A stretch of 64,000 nucleotides of DNA from Streptomyces sp. R41 (GTDB lineage Bacteria > Actinomycetota > Actinomycetes > Streptomycetales > Streptomycetaceae): the NCBI RefSeq assembly GCF_041053055.1, contig NZ_CP163443.1, forward strand, positions 2,790,001 to 2,854,000. Reading direction: 5' to 3'. The position numbers and the translations under genes were made by a program. Shown in pieces: positions 26,451 through 33,707 of the stretch. Within the stretch, counting starts at the first letter, position 1; every line of letters starts with the position of its first letter. The notes under the pieces are model-generated. The model did not search any database. It was not told where the DNA came from and was given only the letters and a program-made list of their open reading frames with translations.

Positions 26451-27394
26451 GCGGAACGGATCGCGGGGGTGCCGGGCGGGGTACGGGGGTGCCTGCGGGC
26501 GCTCTGCTCGTCGTCGGGGACGTGGTCACGGACATCGTCGCCCGGCATCGCCGACCGCTCGCGGCGGGCACCGACACGGCCGCCGCGATCCGCATGCTGC
26601 CGGGCGGCGCGGGCGCCAACGTCGCGTGCTGGGCAGCGCACTGGGGCTGCTCGGACGTACGGCTTCTCGGCCGGGTGGGCGCGGACGCGGCCGGGTGGCA
26701 CGAGCGTGAGCTCGCGGCCTGCGGCGTACGTCCCCTTCTCGTCGTTGATCCGCAGGCGCCGACCGGGACGGTGATCTGCCTGGTGGACACGGGCGCTTCG
26801 GCGGAGCGCACGTTCCTCACGGACAGCGGGGCCTCCCTGCGGCTCGACCCCGGCGACTGGTCGCCCGCGCTGCTCGACGGTGTCGCGCGGCTGCATCTGT
26901 CGGGCTACTTGTTCTTCTCCGAGCCGAGCCGGGCGCTGGTGTCGGTGGCACTGGAGTCGGCACGCGCGCGTGGCGTGCCGGTGAGCCTGGATCCGGCGTC
27001 GGCGGGGTTCCTCACCGAGCTGGGTGTGGACCGATTCCTCGAGCTCGCCGAGGGCGTCGACATCCTGCTGCCCAGCCGTGACGAGGCGTACCTGCTGACC
27101 GGGCTGCCCGATCCCGCGGACGCGGCGGCCAAGTTGAGCCGCCACGTCCCCCTGGTCGTCGCCAAGCAGGGCGGTGACGGGGCCCTGGTGGCCCGCTCCG
27201 GGACCGTCAGGGCCCATGTCCCGGCCGTGCCCGCCACGCCCCGCGACACCACAGGCGCCGGCGACGCCTTCACCGGAGCGTTCCTGGCCGCCTTGCTCGC
27301 GGGCGCGGAACCCGAGGAGGCGGCGGCCGAGGGGTGCGGGGCGGGCGCGATGGCGGTGGAGCGGGTCGGGGGGAGGCCGCCGGTGGGCGTCTGA
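26447..27394 (+). CDS. psuK: PfkB-family kinase, probable pseudouridine kinase
   Basis: A 315-residue ribokinase-fold kinase. Visible: VVGDVVTDIVARHRRPLAAGTDTAA at the N-terminus, substrate region LPGGAGANVACWAAHWGCSDVRLLGRVGADAAG, and the C-terminal signature DTTGAGDAFTGAFLAALLAG with the catalytic Asp. It would phosphorylate pseudouridine to pseudouridine 5'-phosphate for PsuG. Assignment rests on the family plus the 4-base overlap (GTGA) with psuG; sequence alone gives only a generic sugar or nucleoside kinase. GTG 26447 is used; a second GTG 14 codons later is nearer the conserved start. Confidence 0.88.
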   Translation: MSGTDRGGAGRGTGVPAGALLVVGDVVTDIVARHRRPLAAGTDTAAAIRMLPGGAGANVACWAAHWGCSDVRLLGRVGADAAGWHERELAACGVRPLLVVDPQAPTGTVICLVDTGASAERTFLTDSGASLRLDPGDWSPALLDGVARLHLSGYLFFSEPSRALVSVALESARARGVPVSLDPASAGFLTELGVDRFLELAEGVDILLPSRDEAYLLTGLPDPADAAAKLSRHVPLVVAKQGGDGALVARSGTVRAHVPAVPATPRDTTGAGDAFTGAFLAALLAGAEPEEAAAEGCGAGAMAVERVGGRPPVGV

Positions 27395-27894
27395 CGCCGG
27401 CCGGACCGGGGCACATCAGGTGAGGTCGACGACGCCGGCTCGTAGGACCGATACACAGGTGGGCTGACGGCGCCACGGCGTAGAGCCGTCATGCCTGCGG
27501 GCATACGAAGCCGACCGGGTGGGCGGCACGCAGGCGGGTTGACAGCGCCGCCGCACAGAGGTGACACGCGGGCGGGCGAAGCCGACCAGGTAGGGGCGAC
27601 ACACCCGTGGGATGACACCGCCGCCGCACAGAGCCGTCACGCCGCCAGACGGGCAGACGGGCAGACGGGCAGGCAGGCAGGCGAAGCCGACCGGCACCGT
27701 GCCCGGCGGCGCCGACCAGCCGTCGGCCAGCCGCCAGCGCTCACGCAAGCGGGCCGGCGAGGCCGACGCGGCGGCCACGACGCCGACCGCAACCGCTGGG
27801 CCGGCGGGCCGGCGCGGCCCGGCGCCACCAACCGCTGGGCCGACACCCAGGTGGACGGCCATACCCGAGGCGCCCCGCCAACTCCCCTCCCCGT
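27395..27894. repeat. Intergenic region with imperfect long direct repeats
   Basis: This 500-base gap between convergent genes has no credible gene. From about 27451 to 27695 there are three imperfect tandem copies of a 75-95-base unit. Each has a TGACNGCGCCG-like start, a CACAGAG or TAGAGCCGTCA core, and a GAAGCCGACC end. The third copy carries an internal expansion of GGGCAGAC/GGCAGGCA tetra- to octamers (about 27648-27682). Open frames across it are artefacts of period-compatible repeats. Confidence 0.7.
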
Positions 27895-28689
27895 CTACCG
27901 CTTGCGGCCCCAAGCCGAGATCATGGGTGCCGTCGCCAGGTCCATGGAGTCGGAGGCGACATTGGCCAGGTGGCGGTCGATGTCCTGGTGGGTGGCCAAG
28001 CCCGCGGTGACGAGCTGGTCGCGGATCTGGCGGATCGTCGCGGACTCCAGAGCGGCGCAGGCGGGCGAGGTGACGGGGAAGTACGCGTCGGCCTCCACGC
28101 CGCTCAACCCCACCTCGCGGAGCAGGCGCGGAAGTTTGCGGCCGTACGCGAGGTCGGCGCCGCGGTCCGCGAGCAGGCTGCGGAAGCCGTTGCGCAGCCG
28201 ATTCGCGAGCTGTTGCTCGGGGCCGTGCTCGTCGGGGCAGAGCAGGGGCTGCAGCGCGGGGTCGGCGTCCTCGACGAGGAGCCGGCCGCCGGGCCGCAGG
28301 GCCTTGACCATCGACCGCAACGCCCGCTCCCGATCCGGCACATGGACCAGCACGAGCCGTGCGTGCACGAGGTCGAAGCCCTCTCCCGGCGGTTCCTCGG
28401 CGCCCACGTCGTGGACTCGGACCTCGACCGGCGGGCGGGCGGCGGAGGCCGCCCAGGAGGTGTCGATGTCGGTCGCGATGACCCGCCCGGTCGGGCCGAC
28501 CTTCTTGGCGAGCCAGGACACCACGGACGTACCGCCCGCGCCGACCTCCCAGCAGCGCCAGCCGGAGCCGATGCCGAAGCGCTCGATGTGCCGGAATGTC
28601 GTGGGGTCGAAGAGAGTGGCGAAGGCGTCGAAGCGCTGTCCCGCCTCGTTCTGCTGGTTGTCGAGGAGATACCCGTCGGTTCGCGTCAT
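27895..28689 (-). CDS. Class I SAM-dependent methyltransferase
   Basis: A 264-residue methyltransferase: CWEVGAGGTSVVSWLAKKVGPTGRVIATDID is motif I plus the acidic loop that binds the SAM ribose; FDLVHARLVLVHVPDRERALRSMVKALRPGGRLLVEDAD covers motifs II-III. The N-terminus (GYLLDNQQNEAGQRFDAFATLFDPTTFRHIERFG) is a lid region seen in Streptomyces small-molecule methyltransferases. The C-terminal half is helical and probably binds substrate. No biosynthetic neighbours reveal it. Start ATG 28687-28689. Confidence 0.9.
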   Translation of the reverse strand: MTRTDGYLLDNQQNEAGQRFDAFATLFDPTTFRHIERFGIGSGWRCWEVGAGGTSVVSWLAKKVGPTGRVIATDIDTSWAASAARPPVEVRVHDVGAEEPPGEGFDLVHARLVLVHVPDRERALRSMVKALRPGGRLLVEDADPALQPLLCPDEHGPEQQLANRLRNGFRSLLADRGADLAYGRKLPRLLREVGLSGVEADAYFPVTSPACAALESATIRQIRDQLVTAGLATHQDIDRHLANVASDSMDLATAPMISAWGRKR

Positions 28690-28751
28690 AGGGCGATCAT
28701 CCCAGTTGACCGGCTTGTCCGGAATCGCCGACGCTCCCGTTGTCGTCACCC

Positions 28752-28820
28752 GCGCGATCGGGCGAGCACCGCCTGCGCGATCGGGCGAGCGCAGCCTGCG
28801 CACTCGGGCGGACATCGCGT
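28752..28820. repeat. Three 23-bp tandem repeats upstream of corA
   Basis: Three head-to-tail copies of a 23-base unit beginning GCGCGATCGGGCGAGC (the third diverged) at 28752-28774, 28775-28797 and 28798-28820, in the divergent gap between the methyltransferase and corA. Confidence 0.75.
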
Positions 28821-28838
28821 GCGCCCAAACGCACAGTC

Positions 28839-28858
28839 GGAACGGAATATTCCGTTCC
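28839..28858. promoter_or_regulatory. 20-bp perfect palindrome upstream of corA
   Basis: A perfect 20-base palindrome with core CGGAATATTCCG lies 91 bases upstream of the corA ATG. Its AT-rich centre within GC-rich flanks, perfect symmetry and promoter position suggest an operator for a dimeric regulator; no T-run follows, so it is not a terminator. Confidence 0.55.
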
Positions 28859-28949
28859 CACAGGCTTTTCCGGCGCTCGATCAGGCCTGGCAGACTGGCA
28901 CGCCAAGGCGCAAAGTGCGGCGCGAGGGGATCCACGCAAGGAGATCCAG

Positions 28950-30077
28950 ATGTCCATGGCAGGGAATCTGCGGAAGGTCACGGCCCTCGGCGCGGTCGAC
29001 GGCCTCCGCAGGGTGGCGCGGCTGACGCGGCGGCGCGCCCGTGTCGACCTGAGTCACCCCGCCCGGTCTCCGCTGGGCTCCGCGGTGGTCAACTGCGTGG
29101 CGTACCAGGACGGTGCCCGCGTCCCGGGCGGCCGGGATCTGGTCGACACCGTGGAGCGGATCCGCAAGAGCGACGAGGGATTCGTCTGGCTCGGACTGCA
29201 CGAGCCGACGGACCGCGAGTTCGCCGGCGTCGCCGAGCTCTTCGACCTGCACCCGCTGGCCGTGGAGGACGCGGTGGAGGCGCATCAGCGCCCGAAGCTG
29301 GAGCGGTACGGCGAGACGCTGTTCGCGGTGTTCAAGACGGTCTGCTACGTCGAGCACAAGGAACTGACGGCGACCAGCGAGGTGGTGAACACCGGCGAGA
29401 TCATGGTCTTCGTCGGTCCCGACTTCGTCATCACCGTGCGGCACGGACGGCACGGTTCCCTGGGCCCGCTGCGCGAGGAGCTGGAGGCCGACCAGCAGCA
29501 ACTCTCCAAGGGACCGGCCGCGGTACTGCACGCGATCGCGGACCATGTGGTCGACGACTATGTGCATGTCACGGACTCGGTCCAGGCGGACATCGACCAG
29601 GTCGAGGCCGATGTGTTCGCGGAGAACGGCGCACGGACGGACGCCGGACGCATCTACCAGCTCAAGCGTGAACTCCTCGAACTGAAGCGGGCCGTGGTCC
29701 CGCTCGCCCGCCCGGTCCAGGAGCTCTCCACCCGGCCGATACGGGTGGTCGACCCGGAGATACAGGCCTACTTCCGAGACGTCTCGGACCATCTGCTGCG
29801 CGTCACCGAGCAGATCGCCGCCTTCGACGAGCTGCTCAACTCGATCCTGCAGGCGCACCTCGCACAGGTGACGGTGGCGCAGAACGAGGACATGCGGAAG
29901 ATCACGGCATGGGCGGCGGTCATCGCCGTCCCGACGATGGTCTGCGGGGTGTACGGCATGAACTTCGACAACATGCCGGAGCTGCACTGGAGGTTCGGCT
30001 ACCCCCTCGTCATAGGCGTGATATCCGCCGCCTGCCTCGTCCTGTACCGGGGATTCAGGCGCAACGGCTGGCTCTGA
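28950..30077 (+). CDS. corA: CorA family magnesium/cobalt transporter
   Basis: A 375-residue CorA channel subunit. A large cytosolic domain (VVNCVAYQDGARVPGG onward, with HPLAVEDAVEAHQRPKLERYGETLFAVFKTV) is followed by a long stalk helix (EQIAAFDELLNSILQAHLAQVTVAQNEDMRKITAWAAVIAVPTM) and two C-terminal membrane helices joined by the selectivity loop YGMNFDNMPE. It forms a pentamer that imports Mg2+. ATG 28950 follows AAGGAGA. A perfect palindrome and tandem repeats lie upstream, suggesting regulation. Monocistronic. Confidence 0.96.
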   Translation: MSMAGNLRKVTALGAVDGLRRVARLTRRRARVDLSHPARSPLGSAVVNCVAYQDGARVPGGRDLVDTVERIRKSDEGFVWLGLHEPTDREFAGVAELFDLHPLAVEDAVEAHQRPKLERYGETLFAVFKTVCYVEHKELTATSEVVNTGEIMVFVGPDFVITVRHGRHGSLGPLREELEADQQQLSKGPAAVLHAIADHVVDDYVHVTDSVQADIDQVEADVFAENGARTDAGRIYQLKRELLELKRAVVPLARPVQELSTRPIRVVDPEIQAYFRDVSDHLLRVTEQIAAFDELLNSILQAHLAQVTVAQNEDMRKITAWAAVIAVPTMVCGVYGMNFDNMPELHWRFGYPLVIGVISAACLVLYRGFRRNGWL

Positions 30078-30179
30078 CACGCCCTCGCCCGGCACGGCCG
30101 GCCGGACGAGAGCGCGCACCAGTGAACGGCTGGAAAGTGGGAACAGGCAGATCGAGAGGGGTAGGTGGGACGAGCCGGG

Positions 30180-30599
30180 TCAGCTCCTGGCGTAGACGCT
30201 CTCGACCCAGGCGGCGAGCTGTTCGTCCGTCAGGTGCCGGGCCAGGTCGGCCTCGCTGATCATGCCGACCAGTCGCTTGTTCTCAATCACGGGAAGCCGA
30301 CGGATCTGGTGCCCCTTCATCTCCTGGAGCACCTCGCCGACATCGGCGCCCGATTCGATCCAGCGCGGTGTGCCCTGGGCCATCTCACCCGCGGTGACTC
30401 GCGCCGGGTCGTGGCCCATGGCCACACAGCCGACGACGATGTCGCGGTCCGTGAGGATGCCGCAGAGTCGTTCGTTCTCGTCACTGATGGGCAGGGCGCC
30501 CACGTTGAGCTCGCGCATCAGCTGGGCGGCGCGGTCCAGGGTCTCGTGGGCGGGAATCCACTGGGCACCACGGTGCATGATTTCTCCGGCGGTGGTCAT
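30180..30599 (-). CDS. CBS-domain pair protein
   Basis: A 139-residue protein made of two CBS motifs: AGEIMHRGAQWIPAHETLDRAAQLM to LCGILTDRDIVVG, and AGEMAQGTPRWIESGADVGEVLQEM to LVGMISEADLARHL. Paired CBS domains form a Bateman module that binds adenine nucleotides or SAM and usually controls a partner protein. Such stand-alone actinobacterial copies resemble hypoxia/stress CBS proteins. ATG 30599 has GGGAGG seven bases upstream. No terminator hairpin with corA was seen. Confidence 0.93.
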   Translation of the reverse strand: MTTAGEIMHRGAQWIPAHETLDRAAQLMRELNVGALPISDENERLCGILTDRDIVVGCVAMGHDPARVTAGEMAQGTPRWIESGADVGEVLQEMKGHQIRRLPVIENKRLVGMISEADLARHLTDEQLAAWVESVYARS

Positions 30600-30744
30600 G
30601 AAGTACCTCCCGGTGCCGGACGGCCGGCGCGGCGCGGAACACACCGCTAGTCCCGGCGCCCTACATTCTTGCCGTGTCCCCAGGGATGCGCACCCGGAAG
30701 TCCGCGGTTACCGAAGGTTGCCCGCCGCGTCGGCCCGCCCGGGG

Positions 30745-31158
30745 TCAGGCCGAGAATCCGACGATCTTCTGCGGGACGACGCGGATGATCACGCGGACCT
30801 CGTCGTCCTTCTCCGCCGGAGGGTCGATACCGAGGTACTTGTGCGAGAGCTCGTACGGGAGGCGCTTGGCGTCGTCCGGGAGGATCTCGGCGGTGCCACG
30901 GATCTCGACCGAGGTGTAGGGGTTGGCGAGGTCGAAGACCGAGAGGCTGATGCGGGGGTCCCGCTGGAGGTTGCGCACCTTCTGGCGTCCGGCGGTCGAG
31001 GAGAAGAGGACGGTGTCGCCCTCGCGCTTGATCCAGACCACCGAGTTCTGGGGAGCGCCGCCGGGACCGAGGGTGGCGACGCTGGCGAAGTTCTTGCCGT
31101 CGAGGAGGGCGCGGACCGAGTCGTCGAAGGTGGCCGGGTTGCCGGCGGAGAGCGTCAT
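30745..31158 (-). CDS. PPOX-class F420-dependent oxidoreductase
   Basis: A 137-residue split-barrel flavin/F420-binding protein: RALLDGKNFASVATLGPGGAPQNSVVWIKREGDTVLFSSTAGRQKVRNLQRDPRISLSVFD is the typical core, with the basic KVRNLQRDP segment binding the cofactor phosphate. Family members reduce quinones, biliverdin or xenobiotics with F420H2; the exact substrate is not readable here. Start ATG 31158. A 12-bp palindrome lies 18 bases upstream. Confidence 0.9.
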   Translation of the reverse strand: MTLSAGNPATFDDSVRALLDGKNFASVATLGPGGAPQNSVVWIKREGDTVLFSSTAGRQKVRNLQRDPRISLSVFDLANPYTSVEIRGTAEILPDDAKRLPYELSHKYLGIDPPAEKDDEVRVIIRVVPQKIVGFSA

Positions 31159-31175
31159 GGACTCAGACTAACTAC

Positions 31176-31187
31176 ATGCACGTGCAT
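31176..31187. promoter_or_regulatory. Palindrome ATGCACGTGCAT upstream of the PPOX gene
   Basis: A perfect 12-base palindrome centred on ACGT lies just upstream of the PPOX ATG, flanked by ATATAA, which could form a -10 element on the minus strand. Likely an operator; the regulator is not identified. Confidence 0.45.
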
Positions 31188-31217
31188 ATAAAAGCCCTGA
31201 GGGATCGGCACTTTCGA

Positions 31218-31850
31218 TCAGCCGCTCCACGCCGGGTGGCGCGGATCGTCGGCACGCACCAGGACGTCGGCCGTACCGCCTGGGTCCACCTCGGTCTCGT
31301 AGCGCTCGAAAGCGGGGAGCGTCCAGTGCTCGGCCTCGGGGGTACGGCGGCGGAGGGCGCTCGGGGACAGGAGCACGTGGACGCTGAGGTCGAAGGGGAA
31401 CCAGTGGCGCAGAAGGAGGGGGCCGTGCAGCAACAGGAGACCGCAGGGTGGCAGTTGGACGTAAGGGCTGCGGGTGGCACGGTCGGTGACCGGGTCCCAG
31501 AGGTCGGGCAGGACGCGGCCGTTGCCGCCCACTTCGAGGGGACCGAAGACCTCGCGCCAGAGGGCGCCGGTGTCGACCCAGCCGTCGTAATAGGCCTCGA
31601 CGTCCTGGCGGCCGTACTCGAGCCGGAGCGACGCGGGACGCAGGAAGCCCTCCGCACCGACCACGAGCGAGGACCGGCCGCGTATGCGCAGCGCCTCGGA
31701 CACGCGGTGCGCGAGGTCGCCGGGGCGGGCGGCCGCGGCTCCGTCGAAGGCGATGCGCGGCCAGGGGCTGCCGTCGTCCGGTTTCAGGTCGAGCAGCCGC
31801 TCGGCGAGGAGGTCTCCGAGTCGTTCCCAGGTGATCGCTTCGAGTCGCAC
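31218..31850 (-). CDS. Uridine kinase-like protein with degenerate P-loop
   Basis: A 210-residue protein that aligns by eye with actinobacterial uridine kinase-like proteins: RPASLRLEYGRQDVEAYYDGWVDTGALWREVFGPLEVGGNGRVLPDLWDPVTDRATRSPY is the usual nucleoside-binding half, and LLLHGPLLLRHWFPFDLSVHVLLSP follows. The P-loop position reads AFDGAAAARPGDLAHRV, without the GxxGxGK[ST] lysine needed for ATP binding. Relatives in this group share that loss as far as I recall, so activity as a kinase is doubtful. Minus strand, upstream of and facing the same way as PPOX; start ATG 31850. Confidence 0.8.
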   Translation of the reverse strand: MRLEAITWERLGDLLAERLLDLKPDDGSPWPRIAFDGAAAARPGDLAHRVSEALRIRGRSSLVVGAEGFLRPASLRLEYGRQDVEAYYDGWVDTGALWREVFGPLEVGGNGRVLPDLWDPVTDRATRSPYVQLPPCGLLLLHGPLLLRHWFPFDLSVHVLLSPSALRRRTPEAEHWTLPAFERYETEVDPGGTADVLVRADDPRHPAWSG

Positions 31851-32015
31851 AGGCCCATGATGCCGCGATCAGGAGGCGTTCTCGTGGGGGTGGCGGGCGC
31901 GAGGCGCTCAGGAGGTTCGCCTCCGGCTGCACCGGAGGACGGCTCCCGCCGACGGCTGACGCGCGCGGCTCACCGGCGGCGTAGATCCCGGGGCGGACGG
32001 GGGAATGAACCGCGT

Positions 32016-32708
32016 ATGGCACCGATCGCAACTCCCCCGCATCGCACCGGACTTCTTGTCATCCAGCCACTCAAGAAGCGGCACTGTGCCGAGTGCCGGA
32101 CCGGGCCGCTGGCGCTGCTGGTGCTGGAGGAGGGATTGCCGCGGTGTCTGGACTGCGCGGATCTGGGGCATCTGGTGTTCCTGTCGCGCGGTGACACGGC
32201 GCTGACGCGGAGGTCGCGGGAGGGCAGTGCGCTGTCGGCGGTGGTGGTGCGGTTCAACCGGCGGCGGAGCCGGTACGAGCGGCAGGGCGTTCTCGTCGAG
32301 GAGGCGGCGCTCGCCCGGGCCGAGGAGTGGTGCCTGGCGGACGCGGAGGCGCGCCGGCGCCGCCGGGTGCGGGACGCGCGGCGGCGGGAGGCGGAGGATC
32401 TGCGGTTCACGGACGCGTTCGCGCGGGAGATACGCCGGCTGTTTCCCGGTTGCCCGGCCGACCGGGCGCGGGCGATCGCCGCGCACGCCTCGGTGCGCGG
32501 CAGCGGGCGGGTCGGGCGCAGTGCGGCGGGCCGCGCGCTGTCCGAGGCCGCGGTGACGGCGGCGGTCCGTGCCGCCGTACGGCACACGGACACTCCGTAC
32601 GACCAGCTGCTGATGAGCGGTGTGCCGCGGCATGAGGCACGGCGGAGGATCGCCGGGGCGGTGGACGCCACACTGCGGGGATGGCACGCCGGGCCTGCGC
32701 CGACGTGA
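32016..32708 (+). CDS. DUF2293 domain protein
   Basis: A 230-residue basic, arginine-rich protein. Residues 1-50 hold a CxxC pair (HCAECR, CLDCADL) that may bind zinc. The C-terminal part (FAREIRRLFPGCPADRARAIAAHASVRGSGRVGRSAAGRALSEAAVTAAVRAAVRHTDTPYDQLLMSG) matches DUF2293, a domain of unknown function with conserved histidine and arginine residues. Its charge suggests nucleic-acid binding. ATG 32016 is chosen at the conserved start MAPIATPP; upstream codons are unconserved. Confidence 0.85.
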   Translation: MAPIATPPHRTGLLVIQPLKKRHCAECRTGPLALLVLEEGLPRCLDCADLGHLVFLSRGDTALTRRSREGSALSAVVVRFNRRRSRYERQGVLVEEAALARAEEWCLADAEARRRRRVRDARRREAEDLRFTDAFAREIRRLFPGCPADRARAIAAHASVRGSGRVGRSAAGRALSEAAVTAAVRAAVRHTDTPYDQLLMSGVPRHEARRRIAGAVDATLRGWHAGPAPT

Positions 32709-33010
32709 CCGGGCGCCGTCGCCCGCTTCGGCCGCGCCGACCGCGCCAGTCGCGCTGACGGCGCCGACCCCGCCGGCCTGCCGGATCGGCATCGCCGCGC
32801 CACGCCGCGGTCCGCATCGCCCGATCACATCAGGTCAGCATCGCCCCGGCCACGCCGGGGTCGGCTCCACCCCCACGCCCCCGCCTGGACTCTCGCGTAT
32901 GCGCCCGCGGCCCTTGACCATGGTCACTGTCCCCGTACGGGATTTCACTTGTGGTGACGGCAGGGCGCCGTGCAGGATCTTTGACCTCGGGGAACGATGC
33001 GGGAGTTGTC
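32709..33010 (+). other. Intergenic region, nothing definite seen
   Basis: A 302-base GC-rich gap with C-rich low-complexity stretches (CCGCGCCGAC-like) at 32730-32800. No frame here resembles a protein, no strong hairpin was found, and only a Shine-Dalgarno (GGGAG near 33001) for the next gene is clear. Confidence 0.5.
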
Positions 33011-33490
33011 ATGATCGATGGGCCGTATTTCGTGCTGACGTTGCTGGGCGTGCTCGGCTGCGGGTTGGTGGCCGGGGTGTTCTGCGGGTTCTCGACGTTC
33101 GTGATGAGGGGGCTCGCCGAGCTGCCGCCCGCACAGGGGGTCGCCGCGATGAACGCGATCAATGTCGCCGCGTTGCGCCCGGCGTTCATGCTGGTCTTCA
33201 TCGGCTCGGCGGGGCTGTGCGCGGTGCTCGCCGTGGTGACGTTCGTGCTGTTGCCGGACGACGGGACGGTGGAGCTGCTGCTGGGTAGCGCACTGTATCT
33301 GTTCGGGTCGTTCGGGGTGACGGTCGTCGCCAACGTGCCGCGCAACGAAGCGCTGCTCAAGATGGACCCGGGGGCGTCGGAGACCGCCATGTACTGGCGT
33401 ACGTACGTGCGCCAGTGGACGACGTGGAACCACGTCCGCACGGTCGCGTCGGCCGCCGCGGCGATCTCGTACACACTCGCCCTCACCTGA
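33011..33490 (+). CDS. Anthrone-oxygenase family (DUF1772) membrane protein
   Basis: A 159-residue protein with four predicted membrane helices: VLTLLGVLGCGLVAGVFCGFSTFVM, RPAFMLVFIGSAGLCAVLAVVTFVLL, LLLGSALYLFGSFGVTVVANVPRNEAL and the C-terminal TVASAAAAISYTLAL. The NVPRNEALLKMDP and YVRQWTTWNHVRT segments are diagnostic for DUF1772, which includes anthrone oxygenases of polyketide pathways, but most bacterial members have no known role. ATG 33011 has GGGAG nearby. Its stop codon lies inside the first copy of a short repeat array. Confidence 0.9.
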   Translation: MIDGPYFVLTLLGVLGCGLVAGVFCGFSTFVMRGLAELPPAQGVAAMNAINVAALRPAFMLVFIGSAGLCAVLAVVTFVLLPDDGTVELLLGSALYLFGSFGVTVVANVPRNEALLKMDPGASETAMYWRTYVRQWTTWNHVRTVASAAAAISYTLALT

Positions 33491-33585
33491 AGTGTGTGTT
33501 CGCCCTCACCTGAGGCACTCGCTCGCCCTCACCCGAGCGGGGCGTGCGCGATGAGCAAGCCCAGCGGAAGCGACCCCTCACCTGA
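33478..33585. repeat. Short dispersed repeats CGCCCTCACCTGA
   Basis: Four near-identical 13-15-base copies at 33478-33490, 33501-33513, 33524-33536 and 33571-33585; the first supplies the last residues and the stop codon of the DUF1772 gene. Spacers are 10, 10 and 34 bases. Confidence 0.7.
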
Positions 33586-33707
33586 GCGGCGACGCCCACG
33601 GAGGCGACGTATCGTGGCGGGAAAGGAGTGTCGCCCGACGGCCGCGGGCCGATGACGTCCGACGGCCGCGCGGCCCCGTGCCCGTCGCGTACGCAAGGGA
33701 GACGGCC

